A stretch of DNA of 64,000 bases from Patiria miniata (taxonomy: Eukaryota; Echinodermata; Asteroidea; Valvatida; Asterinidae), in assembly GCF_015706575.1 (NCBI RefSeq), contig NW_024037062.1:4770811-4834810 (forward strand), written 5' to 3'. Both the position numbers and the translations under genes were made by a program. Under the pieces are notes generated by a model, which saw only the letters and a list, made by a program, of their open reading frames with translations, made no database searches and was not told the DNA's origin. Positions 11,108-21,195 of the stretch are shown piece by piece (the first letter of the stretch is position 1; each line of letters begins with the position of its first letter).

Positions 11108-11607
11108 NNNNNNNNNNNNNNNNNNNNNNNNNNNNNNNNNNNNNNNNNNNNNNNNNNNNNNNNNNNNNNNNNNNNNNNNNNNNNNNNNNNNNNNNNNNNN
11201 NNNNNNNNNNNNNNNNNNNNNNNNNNNNNNNNNNNNNNNNNNNNNNNNNNNNNNNNNNNNNNNNNNNNNNNNNNNNNNNNNNNNNNNNNNNNNNNNNNNN
11301 NNNNNNNNNNNNNNNNNNNNNNNNNNNNNNNNNNNNNNNNNNNNNNNNNNNNNNNNNNNNNNNNNNNNNNNNNNNNNNNNNNNNNNNNNNNNNNNNNNNN
11401 NNNNNNNNNNNNNNNNNNNNNNNNNNNNNNNNNNNNNNNNNNNNNNNNNNNNNNNNNNNNNNNNNNNNNNNNNNNNNNNNNNNNNNNNNNNNNNNNNNNN
11501 NNNNNNNNNNNNNNNNNNNNNNNNNNNNNNNNNNNNNNNNNNNNNNNNNNNNNNNNNNNNNNNNNNNNNNNNNNNNNNNNNNNNNNNNNNNNNNNNNNNN
11601 NNNNNNN
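11068..11607. other. Poly-G run leading into a 500-N assembly gap
   Basis: A run of 40 G (11068-11107) is followed by exactly 500 N (11108-11607). A round 500 is a conventional placeholder of unknown size. Sequencing probably failed in the homopolymer. Any predicted protein across this stretch is meaningless. An exon of the MZB1-like gene could be hidden here, since it lies downstream of 14871 on the minus strand. Confidence 0.95.
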
Positions 11608-11794
11608 GCTAGGCTGAGCCGCAGGTGCAGCATGCCCACTGTCACATTCCAACCTGGTTGCCTAGAAATACTGTTGCTAGGGAGGCTCCCCTGTGATGTC
11701 CCAGACTGCCGGTTGCGTAGCCAGAAAATCTTGCATGTGAGAGAGGGTGTGACTATTTTCTCGATTGCTGACGCTTTGGGGACATTTGTGAAGG

Positions 11795-12043
11795 CAACAA
11801 ACAAAAAAAGTTCTGATTCCGATTATTTTTACATGGCGTTCAAAAATACGGTGTGTACGGTAGGTAGGGAATGTATTTTTAATTTTTGTTGACATTTTTT
11901 TTGGGTAGGATCATTATGGAGACGTCTGCGTGTAATCAAGGGTAAAAGGTAGACATTCATGGTATTGGGTGTTTTGTTCTCATTTTCACATATAAAAATA
12001 GGGTAGGTAGGGAACCTGAAGCAGAAGTTTCTTTTGTCCTAAG
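11795..12043. mobile_element. Small TIR element of the AGGCC(A)n/CTTCTGCTTC family
   Basis: The left end is ACAAAAAAAGTTCTGATTCC followed by AAAAATACGG and GGTAGGTAGGG. The right end mirrors it: AAAAATAGGGTAGGTAGGGA, ACCTGAAGCAGAAGT, then CTTTTGTCC. About 25-bp imperfect inverted ends enclose about 200 bp of AT-rich filler. The same end sequence recurs at 7385, 9500, 9850 and, more distantly, 52928-53303. No transposase. Confidence 0.6.
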
Positions 12044-12672
12044 ATGCAGCTTCTATTTTGTTTAATATTTTTTTTTTAAAGAAAATCTGAGCTTGTACGT
12101 TACGTACAAAATACAAATAAATGATCTTCCTCAGGCCTGGAAAATGTCTTTCTTGAAGTGACATTTTTGAAGTGACAGTGACACTAGATTTGACAACACT
12201 AGCAGAAGATTGAGTTCTTTTTTATTTGTATTTCGCCTCAGGAAAATTGTTGTTTTCTTCCTAACATTTTCGTATTCCCCCCCCCAAAAAAGAATTCACA
12301 GGCAGCCTCTCAAAGAAAGAAGCCTGATTTCCCCCCGGCATGATACTATATAGGTCGTTTTTTAGACCGCTCTATGGATACGTACGTACTATACAGTCTA
12401 TACTGTAGAACGTTTTCGTGAAATGTTCTGAAAACCGGTATCCACTCATCATACTCATACTGTAGTGTAGCGGCCTGTTGGTACACATGCACATGTATGA
12501 GTGCAGAATTACTCCAGGTAACAATGTTATTTCGCAGTGTTTGCTAAGGATTAAGCACAGATAAGAAGCGTTCGCCGACCTCATAAAAACGAACTACCAC
12601 TGCGAGATCTGCCTGTGGTTGATTGGTAAACAAAACAACGTGTACTGCAGCAATATAACAATATAGACTTAC
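12044..12672. other. Non-coding; nothing recognised
   Basis: AT-rich, with a short poly-C run near 12279-12286. There is no repeat or coding signal I can support. Confidence 0.45.
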
Positions 12673-12765
12673 CGCTTGACCGCAGGATCGTTTGTGGTTT
12701 TTTAATCCCCGATAATCAGCCTTCCGTAGTGGGCAGGGCTGAAACCCTTTGACGAAGAACGTGTT
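12673..12765 (-). CDS. Candidate short exon, Cys/His-containing, unassigned
   Basis: On the minus strand an open frame reads TFFVKGFQPCPLRKADYRGL, then KNHKRSCGQA, and runs into a canonical donor GCG|GTAAGT at 12673/12672. A plausible acceptor (GGTTTCAG) lies inside, which would leave a 66-nt exon starting PCPLRKADYRG. The C-P-x(n)-L-x-x-H-x-x-x-C spacing is zinc-finger-like. All frames carry stops a little further upstream. It is surrounded by imperfect inverted words (GATAATCAGCC / TTATCGGGAAT), so it could be transposon sequence. It does not resemble MZB1. Low confidence. Confidence 0.25.
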
Positions 12766-13711
12766 TACCGTTTATCGGGAATTATTAACGCTGAGCGGTA
12801 CTGTACGGCAAAGGTGCTTTACAAAATTTGCGGTGCAGTTTTGTTAGGCTGGTCCTGCTTTCGGTGACCAGAAACGGGGTAGAATTAGGCCCATGTTCAG
12901 CTGTCAAGCACAGTGTGAAGAGCATCAGGCAGGTACCGGTAGTTATTTGCCACATGGTGCAATACAGTTGAATATGGTAATCGTACTGAGGTACCTTGAG
13001 AGTTCTGCTCCGGATCAGCTGTATATATGTATGTATCTTGCTGGTTACATTTCACATACACAGGGATGATAAGTTCAACAGGTCCAAAAAGAACACATCA
13101 AATGGTCAAAATGTCAAAATATACAGTTCAGACGACGGTGCAAACATGAAGGTATAAATCAGCAATAAAAAGTTGGCTCGATGGCACCATACATGTACGA
13201 CATGAATTTAAAACGATTTTAATTTAAAAAGACGGAGAGTAGATTTTTAAAATGGCAGCAGCTGAACAGCGCCCTGTAGTTAGTGAATCAGTATTTGGAT
13301 TGTTTGTAACATTCCGTCACCTTTGGGGGATGGGATGTCATGACATGACATGTTTCACTGTGCGCCTTGTGCAAAGTCTTTCACGCCTTGTGCAAAGTCT
13401 ACAATGCCCCTGATGTGAAGACTAACCCCGCACTACACACGTGTTTGTAATGTCAAAAGTCAAAGTATCATGAAAGTTTGCTCCAGATTTCCGTAGTTTT
13501 CATCATTCTTTGTAATTCAAGGAATCACACACAGTTGTTGAAATAATTTAAACACTGTAAAACAGACCAAAATGTGTACTTCAATGGTACATCACATTAA
13601 ATGAGAAGACAGTTAATTCTAACAACGAGAACTTTGTGATCTTGTGACAACTGGTAGGTTCACGTATAAGTTGCGTCATTTGGAACACACTAAAACATGA
13701 AGTTATAAGGT
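12766..13711. other. Non-coding; nothing recognised
   Basis: Mixed composition with TACCGGTA words and a short direct repeat of GCGCCTTGTGCAAAGTCT-like text near 13360-13400. There is no coding or structural signal I can support. Confidence 0.45.
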
Positions 13712-13990
13712 TTGAGGAAGTACGTCATCGTCCTTGGAAATATCACAATTAAAGTCGCCAGCTACAATGATTTCTCTACATTCACATGAGGCTCTATCTA
13801 TAACACTACTGATTTTATCTACGAACTCAACAGAACTTGAAAATAGAACTTGTAAGCACAGGCTTCCTTTGCTTTCAACCCATAAACCCTTGCCATCATC
13901 TGTTTCTAGGTCATCACGGCGGATGAATGTTAAATTAGTTTGGATAGGGGCCTATACATTGCCACCCCAAACCCCTGACGGTTTCTATCT
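13712..13990 (-). mobile_element. LINE fragment: apurinic-like endonuclease domain
   Basis: Minus-strand frames show, in order, GVAMY, LTFIRRDDLETDDGKGLWVE and, after a further 40 residues, IIVAGDFNCDISK. These are the conserved blocks of the exonuclease-endonuclease-phosphatase domain at the N-terminus of ORF2 in CR1/L2/Jockey-type LINEs; GDFN holds catalytic Asp and Asn. GVAMY and the rest lie in different frames, so at least one frameshift is present, and the V-Y-R-P-P block expected between GLWVE and GDFN is not recognisable. No reverse transcriptase follows, so this is an isolated fragment. Confidence 0.75.
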
Positions 13991-14596
13991 CTTCTGACAA
14001 TAGAGTATTTGAGGTTCCCAACTATACGATGACATACATGGCATTAGCATAATAAACTCTGCATGGTACCTAGAGCATTGTCGTATCAATACCACATTGA
14101 CTTGTCATGGTTCCGGACTATACGATGACGTATGCATTAGCACTATAAAATTTGTGAGATGTGCTCAGTATGTCGTGCACAATGTTTGCGTGCAAATCAG
14201 TGCGACTGTGCCTGTAGATTTGGTGAGAAACTTGTCTGGAAAATACACTTTTAGAAAAAATATAAAATATTAAAAAAATCGATGTGGGTGAATGAAAAAC
14301 CAGCTGCACTTTGATTGAATGAATACGAGCTAGAATGGGGTTTCGAATGACGAGAACCAACACGCGAATGGTGTTCACTATTAAACAGGATTTTCATTCC
14401 CCACTTATTGCGGAGTAGATGAGGAACGTCAAGAACAAAGATAGTGGACTTACATGTAGACCACATACCACAACCACAACATGTGTTAATCTTGTGGATA
14501 AACTTAAAAAAGCATTAATTGCTATGTGGTTTTAAAAGTGGCTACACAGGCTGAATGAACCAGGCTGGGAAGCTGGACTGATTCGGTATGTACAGG
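13991..14596. other. Non-coding; short imperfect duplicated words
   Basis: ACTATACGATGAC recurs at about 14018 and 14115 with similar flanks (GCATTAGCA), an imperfect duplication about 95 bp apart. A minus-strand ORF at 14251-14466 has no recognisable domain. Confidence 0.45.
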
Positions 14597-14649
14597 TTAA
14601 CCCCCCCCCCCTAAAATGTACCATTTTAGGGGGGGGGGGGAGGGGTTAA
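14597..14649. repeat. Homopolymer hairpin
   Basis: TTAA, a run of about 13 C and CTAAAATG face CATTTTAG, a run of about 12 G and GGGGTTAA across a 3-nt loop. This is a near-perfect inverted repeat of about 25 bp per arm made largely of C and G runs. Confidence 0.85.
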
Positions 14650-14870
14650 TGGCCTATGTGGCATCGTTACTTTTTTGAGAGATTGAATGTGAGCATTAAT
14701 AATGTCAAAATAGCAGGGGGAAAAATGAGAAATAACCACTTTTTATAGGAAATTTCATCACTGTAACACCTCCTGATTTAAAATAATTAAAGTGGTCCAT
14801 GAAGTGAGACAACTTACCCAGAAGAACCCCCATCAAATTCAAGTTAAGTACAGAGTTATTATAAGCTTAC

Positions 14871-15002
14871 CATGTGTGCTAGTATTTGGCATGCATCACA
14901 CAGCAATTGGTCTGGCATGTGCAGTGAGTGATGGTCCTCATCATCAAGGTCAGGAGTTGTAAAGGACATCTTACCAGATGAGGCAAATCCAGAATCGTAC
15001 AC
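14871..15002 (-). CDS. MZB1-like: MZB1/pERp1-like exon (saposin-fold ER chaperone)
   Basis: A 132-nt minus-strand exon, phase 0 at both ends, with acceptor TTTAAAG|GTG and donor ATG|GTAAGC. It encodes 44 residues. The stretch LDDEDHHSLHMPDQLLCDAC followed by QILAHM matches the vertebrate MZB1 pattern LDDEEMYSAHMPAHLRCDAC followed by RAVAYQM, including the CDAC pair of cysteines of the saposin-like fold. In vertebrates MZB1 is an ER-resident partner of GRP94 that aids IgM assembly and calcium balance; in an animal without antibodies its client must be different. The preceding 20 residues (VYDSGFASSGKMSFTTPD) fit the variable acidic linker after the signal peptide. Downstream exons with the remaining cysteines were not found between here and the left edge. 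Canopy proteins are the nearest alternative, but they lack the DDE-H-H/Y-S-x-HMP block. Confidence 0.8.
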
Positions 15003-15205
15003 CTTTAAACAATGGTAACATATCATGTTAATATGCAATCAGTTCATTTAAACTTAATAAAAATATATCTACAGAACTACAAGGCCGATCGGGTTCAAAC
15101 ATTGCATGTACCGGTATACGTACTAGGCCTGTACCACTAGTGAATTTCAATAGTTGCGGTGACTATCGATAAAAAGTCATGACTACTGGTATAGTGTTTA
15201 ATTGG

Positions 15206-15365
15206 CTGTTTCAGCAACCGGCCTAAACAGCCTTTGTTTTCGTTAAAGTTTTTATTTTTAAATTTTTTTTGGGCTGTTTCGGCAACCAGCCGAAACAGCC
15301 TTTGTTTTCGTTAAAGTTTTTATTTATTAGCTGTTTCGGTGACACACCGAAACAGCTCTTGTTTT
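15206..15365. repeat. Three short hairpin repeats (GCTGTTTCGG family)
   Basis: Three consecutive units begin GGCTGTTTC(A/G)GCAACC, GGCTGTTTCGGCAACCAGCC and AGCTGTTTCGGTGACACACC. Each folds back on CCGAAACAGC and is followed by CTTGTTTTCGTTAAAG or similar. The last stem is 13 bp perfect. A relative stands at about 46800-46860. The same ACCGAAACAGCCCTGTGTTT phrase punctuates the satellite that follows, so this seems to be the head of that repeat. Confidence 0.75.
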
Positions 15366-15373
15366 CGATAAGA

Positions 15374-15404
<31 letters not shown>

Positions 15405-15429
15405 TTCTCCTTTTTCAGACTTTTTCTCC

Positions 15430-16115
15430 ATAGGTTTAACACACGTTTCTTCTACCAGTCCACTTTGCCATTTTTTATAATCCGATTGATTTCAGACTTG
15501 ATACATATTTAGACCACCACCCACAGATGGTCCTAGAAGAAATTTGAGATCATGACGTCATCAGGTGTCAGGTTACATCACATTAAAGATGCATTTTTCC
15601 CCATATGTTTTGTACACGTTTTAAAACACTCCACTTTGGCCTCTTCGTAAATCCGATCGATCTCAGACTTGATACATACTTAGACCACCACCCACAGATG
15701 GTTCTAGAAGAAATTTTTGATCGTGACGTCATCTGGTGTTGGGCTACGTCACATTAAAGATGCATTTTTGCCCATAGGGTTTGTACACGTTATAAAACAC
15801 TCCACTTTGGCACTTTTGTAAATCCGATCGACGTCAAACTTGGTACACACTTAGACTACCACCAACAGATGGTCCTAGAAGAAATTTGTGATCGTGACGT
15901 CATCAGGTGTTGGGTTACGTCACATTAAAGATGAATTTGTCCCAATAGGGTTTGTACACGTTTTGAAACATTCTACTTTGGCACTTTCGTAAATCCGATC
16001 GACGTTAGACTTGGTACAGACTTAGACCACCACCCACAGATGGTCCTAGAAGAAATTCGTGATCGTGACATCATCAGGTGTAAGGTTACTTCACATTAAA
16101 GATGCATTTTTCCGC
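15430..16115. repeat. 171-bp satellite, four units
   Basis: The word CAGACTTG(A/G)TACA(T/C)A or its variant recurs at 15493, 15664, 15835 and 16006, an exact 171-bp spacing. Units share TAGACCACCACCCACAGATG, GGTCCTAGAAGAAATT, a GTGACGTCATCAGGTGT block and TTTTGTACACGTTTTAAAAC. They differ by about 10 percent. No coding frame. Confidence 0.9.
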
Positions 16116-16239
16116 ATATGTTTTGTACACTTTTTTTTTCAATTCATACTTTGGCACTATATGTCTGATTGACTTTTCTCTTGGCAGATGACATTCGAAG
16201 TGACTTCATCAAGTGTTCATCACGTGCACAGAGTATTTC

Positions 16240-19200
16240 AAATATCCGAAACAGCTTGTGTTTGTCCACAAACACATTTCTAGTTTTATTTTAATTTTTT
16301 TTCCCTTCTTTTTCAGCCAATGCCCATAGCATTTGTACACGTTTTTACAGTGGAAGGCACTTTGGGCACTAAAATCAATCCGATTGACTTTATACTCGGC
16401 ACACACTTAGACCAGCATCTAACGATGTGCGCCGAACATTGACGTCATCATGACGTCATCACGTGACCCATGACGTCACAATATAGGTGCATATTTTGAA
16501 GGCCTATATCTCCATAACTACAGGTCCAATTGGGTTGAAACTTAGTATGTACCTAAACAAGGATGTGTTATAGATGAAAATATAAATGACGTCACGATGA
16601 CGTCATCACGTAACATGTGACGTTATATTAAATGTGCATATTTTAAAGGCCAATATCTACAGAACTACTGGTCTGATTGGGTTGAAACTTGGTATGTACC
16701 TAAACAGGGATGTGTTATAGATGAAAATTTAAGTAACGTCACGATGACGTCATCACTTGACATGTGACGTCATATTAAATGTGCATATTTTAAAGGCCAA
16801 TATCTACAGAACTACAGGTCTGATTGGGTTGAAACTTGGTATGTACCTAAACTGGGATGTGTTATAGATGAGAATTTCAGTGACGTCACGATGACGTCAT
16901 CACGTGACATGTGTCCTCATATTAAAAGTGCATATTTTGACAGCCAATATCTACAGAACTACATGTCTGATTATGTTGAATGTTGGTGTATACCTAGACG
17001 GTGATGTGTTATAGATGAAAATTGATGTAACGTCATCATGATGTAACGTCATAATCACGTGACATGTGACGTCATCATTCAAAGCCCTATGAAAATGTTG
17101 TCACCTATTATATGTCACCATTTATTATAAATAGAACTACACATCCTTCCTTATACTTGAAACTTTACATGTCACATGTCACAAAAAGTTACCGAAATAG
17201 CCCTATGTTTGTCCACAAACATACTTGACATCAATCTAGTTTTTCTTCTCTTTTTCTTCTTTTTCAGCCATTCCCCATAGTATTTGTACACGTTTTTACA
17301 GTGGAAGGCACTTTGGGCACTAAAATCAATCCGATTGACATTCTATACTCGGCACACAATTAGACCAGCATCTGAAGTTGTGCCCTGAACATTGACGTCA
17401 TTATGACGTCATCACGAGTCACGTGACGTAACATTATATGCGATTTTTCTATTGTGACCATTTTCTAGCAGAATTCGGCTAGATCTGACAGATTGGGCTA
17501 TATCTCCAGAACTACAGGTCCGATTGGGCTGAAAGTTAGTATGTACCTGGACTGGGATGTCTTATAGATGAAAATTAACTTGACGTCATGATGACGTCAT
17601 CACGTGACATATGACGTCTAACATATATTTTGAAGGCCTTTATCTCCAGAACTGCAAGTCCGATTGGGTTGAAACTTGGTATGTACCTAAACCGGGAAGT
17701 GTTATAGATGAAAAATGAAGTGACGTCACGATGAATTCATCACGTGACATGTGACGTCATATTGAAAGAGCATATTTTGAAGGCATATATCTACAGAACT
17801 GCAGGTTCCATTGGGTTGAAACTTGGTATGTACCTAGACCGGGATGTTTTATAGATGAAAATTGAAGTGACGTCACGATGATGTCATCACGTGACATGTG
17901 ACGTCATTTTAAAGACGACAGCTGACGTGCATATTTTGAAGGCTAATATTTACAGAACTGTATTGGTCCTGACCACTCTACCGCACATGTTGTCCTATCA
18001 GCCTGACATGACATAAAAATACAATAACAAATTATTTTCTTTTTTGATGTGACGTCATCATGACGTCATCACGTGACATGGGACGTCATAATTCAAAGCC
18101 CTATGAGAATGAAATCGCATATTTATATGCCACCATTTAATATATACATAACCACACATCCTTCCTGGATGGGACTTATACTTGAAACTATGTCACATAC
18201 ATATTTCACAAAAAGTTACCGAAACAGCCCTGTGTTTGTCCACAAACATAAATCTAGTTTTTTTTTCTTCTTTTTCAGCCATTCCTCATAGCATTTGTAC
18301 ACGTTTTTACAGCGGAAGGCACTTTGGGCACTAAAATCAATCTGATTGACTTTATTCTCGGCACACAATTAGACCAGCATCTGAAGTTGTGCCACGAACA
18401 TTGACGTCATTATGACGTCATCACGAGTCACGTGACGTAACATTATATGCGAATTTTCTATTGTGACAATTTTCTAGCAGAATTCGGCTAGATCTGACAG
18501 ATTGGGCTATATCTCCAGAACTACAGGTCCGATTGGGTTGAAAGTTGGTATGTACCTGGACCGGGATTTCTTATAGATGAAAATTAACTTGACGTCATCA
18601 CGTGACATATGACATCATATAAAATAAACATATTTTGAAGGCCTATATCTCAAGAACTGCAAGTCCAATTGGGTTGAAACTTGGTACATGTATGTACCTA
18701 AACCGGAAAGTGTTGAAAAATGAAGTGACGTCACAATGACGTCATCACGTGACATGTGACGTCATATTAAACGTGCATATTTTGAAGGCCAATATCTATA
18801 GAACTGCAGGTCCGATTGGGTTAAAATTTGGTATGTACCTAAGCCGGGATGTGTTATAGATGAAAATTGAAGTGATGTCACGATGACGTCATGATGGGTC
18901 ACGAGACGTCACGTTAAAGATTATTAGATTTAATCTTTAAAATTACTATAAAATCAACCGTGAACGACCTGAACTTGACGTTTGCAGGAATGGATAGAAT
19001 AAATCCAGGGTCTTCATTTTTTATAGTATGTGCAAAATCACGTGACCCTTCCTTCTGGTTGAAACCGGAAGTGCCTTGTAATTTAAAATTGGTGAAAGAA
19101 GTGAACTTGCTTTCAACGATGTATGCTCTGGATATGTTGTTCTTTACCATAAAATTATAGTTATACATAAAAATTGATGTGATGTCATCATGACGTCATC

Positions 19201-19390
19201 ACGTGACATGTGACGTCATAATTCAAACCCTATGAGAATGTAATCACATAGTATATGCCACCATTTATTATAAACAGAACTACACATTCTACCTTGATGG
19301 AACTTATACTTGAACCTTTAAATGTCACACGTCACAAAAAATTACCAAAACAGCCGTGTGTTTGTCTACAAACATAAATCTAGTTTTTTT
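16240..19390. repeat. CRE/CACGTG-rich satellite: 147-bp monomers in about 1-kb higher-order units
   Basis: GGTC(C/T)GATTGGGTTGAAACT recurs with 147-bp spacing (anchor bases at 16521, 16668, 16815 and 16962; again 17655 to 17802 and 18660 to 18807). Each monomer ends with GTGACGTCACGATGACGTCA and TCACGTGACATGTGACGTCA, that is, two or three TGACGTCA palindromes and one TCACGTGA per unit. Sets of monomers are separated by a non-monomer block (CCGAAACAGCCCTGTGTTTG, then TTTGTACACGTTTTTACAG, AATTCGGCTAGATCTGACAG) at about 16245, 17195, 18220 and 19345, giving a higher-order period near 1 kb. A unique-looking insert at 18915-19165 is shared with the inverted copy. No ORF is conserved among the units. 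Confidence 0.9.
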
Positions 19391-19949
19391 CTTGTTTTTA
19401 TATCTGATGAGAAGACATAAAGGCAGTGGGGCAAATAAACAATTTGTTTGAATAAATAAATGAATAAATATAACACTAAAAATTGTCTTTTCCTCTCGAC
19501 CTTTCGGGGGGGGGGGGTGTTTTTTTTTTAGTTTCCCACCTGATGATCCATTGTCATACAATGGGTATATTTTGTATATTTATGCAAAACATACACACAA
19601 ACATTTATTATCAACATTAGTTTGTGGAAAGAAATTTTTAGGGATAAACATTTACCAAAACTAAACTACATGTACTAAGAGGCGTACATTTATACAACTA
19701 ATACCGCTAAATGGTCAGCAAGTAAATATATTTAAGCAGCTATGGCAAATAATGATAATCATCTCATACAAAGAAAGTTTGTGTACACTCTACAATGAGT
19801 GAGAAACCGGAGAGTTGGGAGTAAAACTATATGCATTTTTGTGGCCTTAATTAATATTATATATTTCTATTAAATCTTTAGGACTTTATAGAGTTATTCC
19901 AGGCCTGAACATATTTTTTTCTTTTTCTTTTTTATTTCACTAAAAAAAA
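19391..19949. other. Non-coding; poly-G run; nothing recognised
   Basis: AT-rich, with a run of G at about 19505-19516. It lies between the satellite and the 3' part of the Gypsy element. I searched it for a second copy of the LTR-like sequence at 27359-27563 and saw none. Confidence 0.45.
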
Positions 19950-20243
19950 ATTACTTCATATATGCGGTTACGATTGTATTTCTTTTGATGTACTTGTGAC
20001 GACCCAATGTGCTCTCGTGCTAGAGAAAGGGGCCTACTCATCCTAGCTTTTAGGTCCCTTACATAAGCGTAAGGTTCATCCTTTTCTTGGCTATTGGGCG
20101 GTGAGCTGAATACTAAGTCCACTGGTTGTCTAACTTCTCTGCCCAGCATCATTAAATTAGGGGTCATGCCTGTATACCGGTTTGGGAGACAGCGGATAGC
20201 GGCTGTTAATATGGGTCGATCTTTATCCCACTCAAGTACCATC

Positions 20244-21195
20244 CAGAGTTGCTGACTCGAGTCATGTGACTTGGACTCGAGTCGGACTCGAGTCGCTATT
20301 TTTGTGACTTGTGACTTGACTTGTAAATACCAGCTTTGACTTGTGACTTGACTTGGACTTGCAAACAATGACTTGTGACTGGACTTGGGATTGCAAAAAA
20401 TGACTTGTTACCAACCCAAGTCAGACGCTACTCGAGCGACCCAATACACTTGAATTAAGCTATTATACTTTTAATTAGCTTTTTCATTCCAGAAAATAGA
20501 CCTCAGTGACTGAATTCAGTAAAATGAATAGTTCCCACTAGTTTAAAAGTGTTCAATAAGACTGTCACAACAAACTATTGTTTTCAATGACCAATTGTCT
20601 CTTGCTTAATGTATTGGTTGAACAAACTTTGAAAGGAACCTTTCATGAAAAGAAAGCAGGCCTTTGTCAATTGCATGTAAAATACCGGATAGCCTAACCC
20701 ATTGGTAGGCGTTTAGTATACATGAAAATTGAACAATAAAGTGTTAGTATACTACATGTAATCGAGTGAGGAAGTCTTTTTTTTACGGTCATCTCAACAT
20801 TTATTTCTACAATGTAAAGTAAATTTATCAAAGTATACAAAGGGCTAATATCCGACAGATATGTGATAAACTACAAGAATAGTAATTGCAACACATTGAA
20901 AAAGGGGAATTAAGGAGGCATGTTCAAAATAACTCGTAAGTTCACGCCAGGTTAATTCTTTTAGCTTATTACAGCTGGACAAAATAATGTGCAACTTGAC
21001 GTGTTCTTGGACAAAGATACTTGTGACTTGACTTGTTTTTAGACCAAATGACTTTTGACTTGACTTGTGACTGGACCTAAGGACTTGTGACTTGACTTGT
21101 GACTGGACCTAATGACTTGTGACTTGACTTGGACTTGCAAACAATGACTTGTGACTTGACTTGGACTTGCAAAAAATGACTTGCTGCCACCTCTG
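20244..21195. mobile_element. hAT-type non-autonomous element inserted in the Gypsy integrase region
   Basis: The host word GTACCATC stands on both sides (20236-20243 and 21196-21203), an exact 8-bp target duplication typical of hAT. The ends are CAGAGTTGCTGAC and, on the other strand, CAGAGGTGGCAGCAAGTC, the classic CAGAG(G/T)TG start of hAT TIRs. The subterminal parts carry many GACTTGTGACTTGACTTGG repeats in direct orientation on both sides, possible transposase-binding sites. The 952-bp body encodes no transposase that I can see. Confidence 0.88.

Noticed and set aside
10957-11804. Long ORFs through the poly-G run and the N gap
   Set aside because: They consist of homopolymer and unknown bases, with no biological content.
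19391-19949. Second LTR of the Gypsy fossil
   Set aside because: I compared it by eye with 27359-27563 and found no shared words; only the 5' LTR-like sequence is listed.
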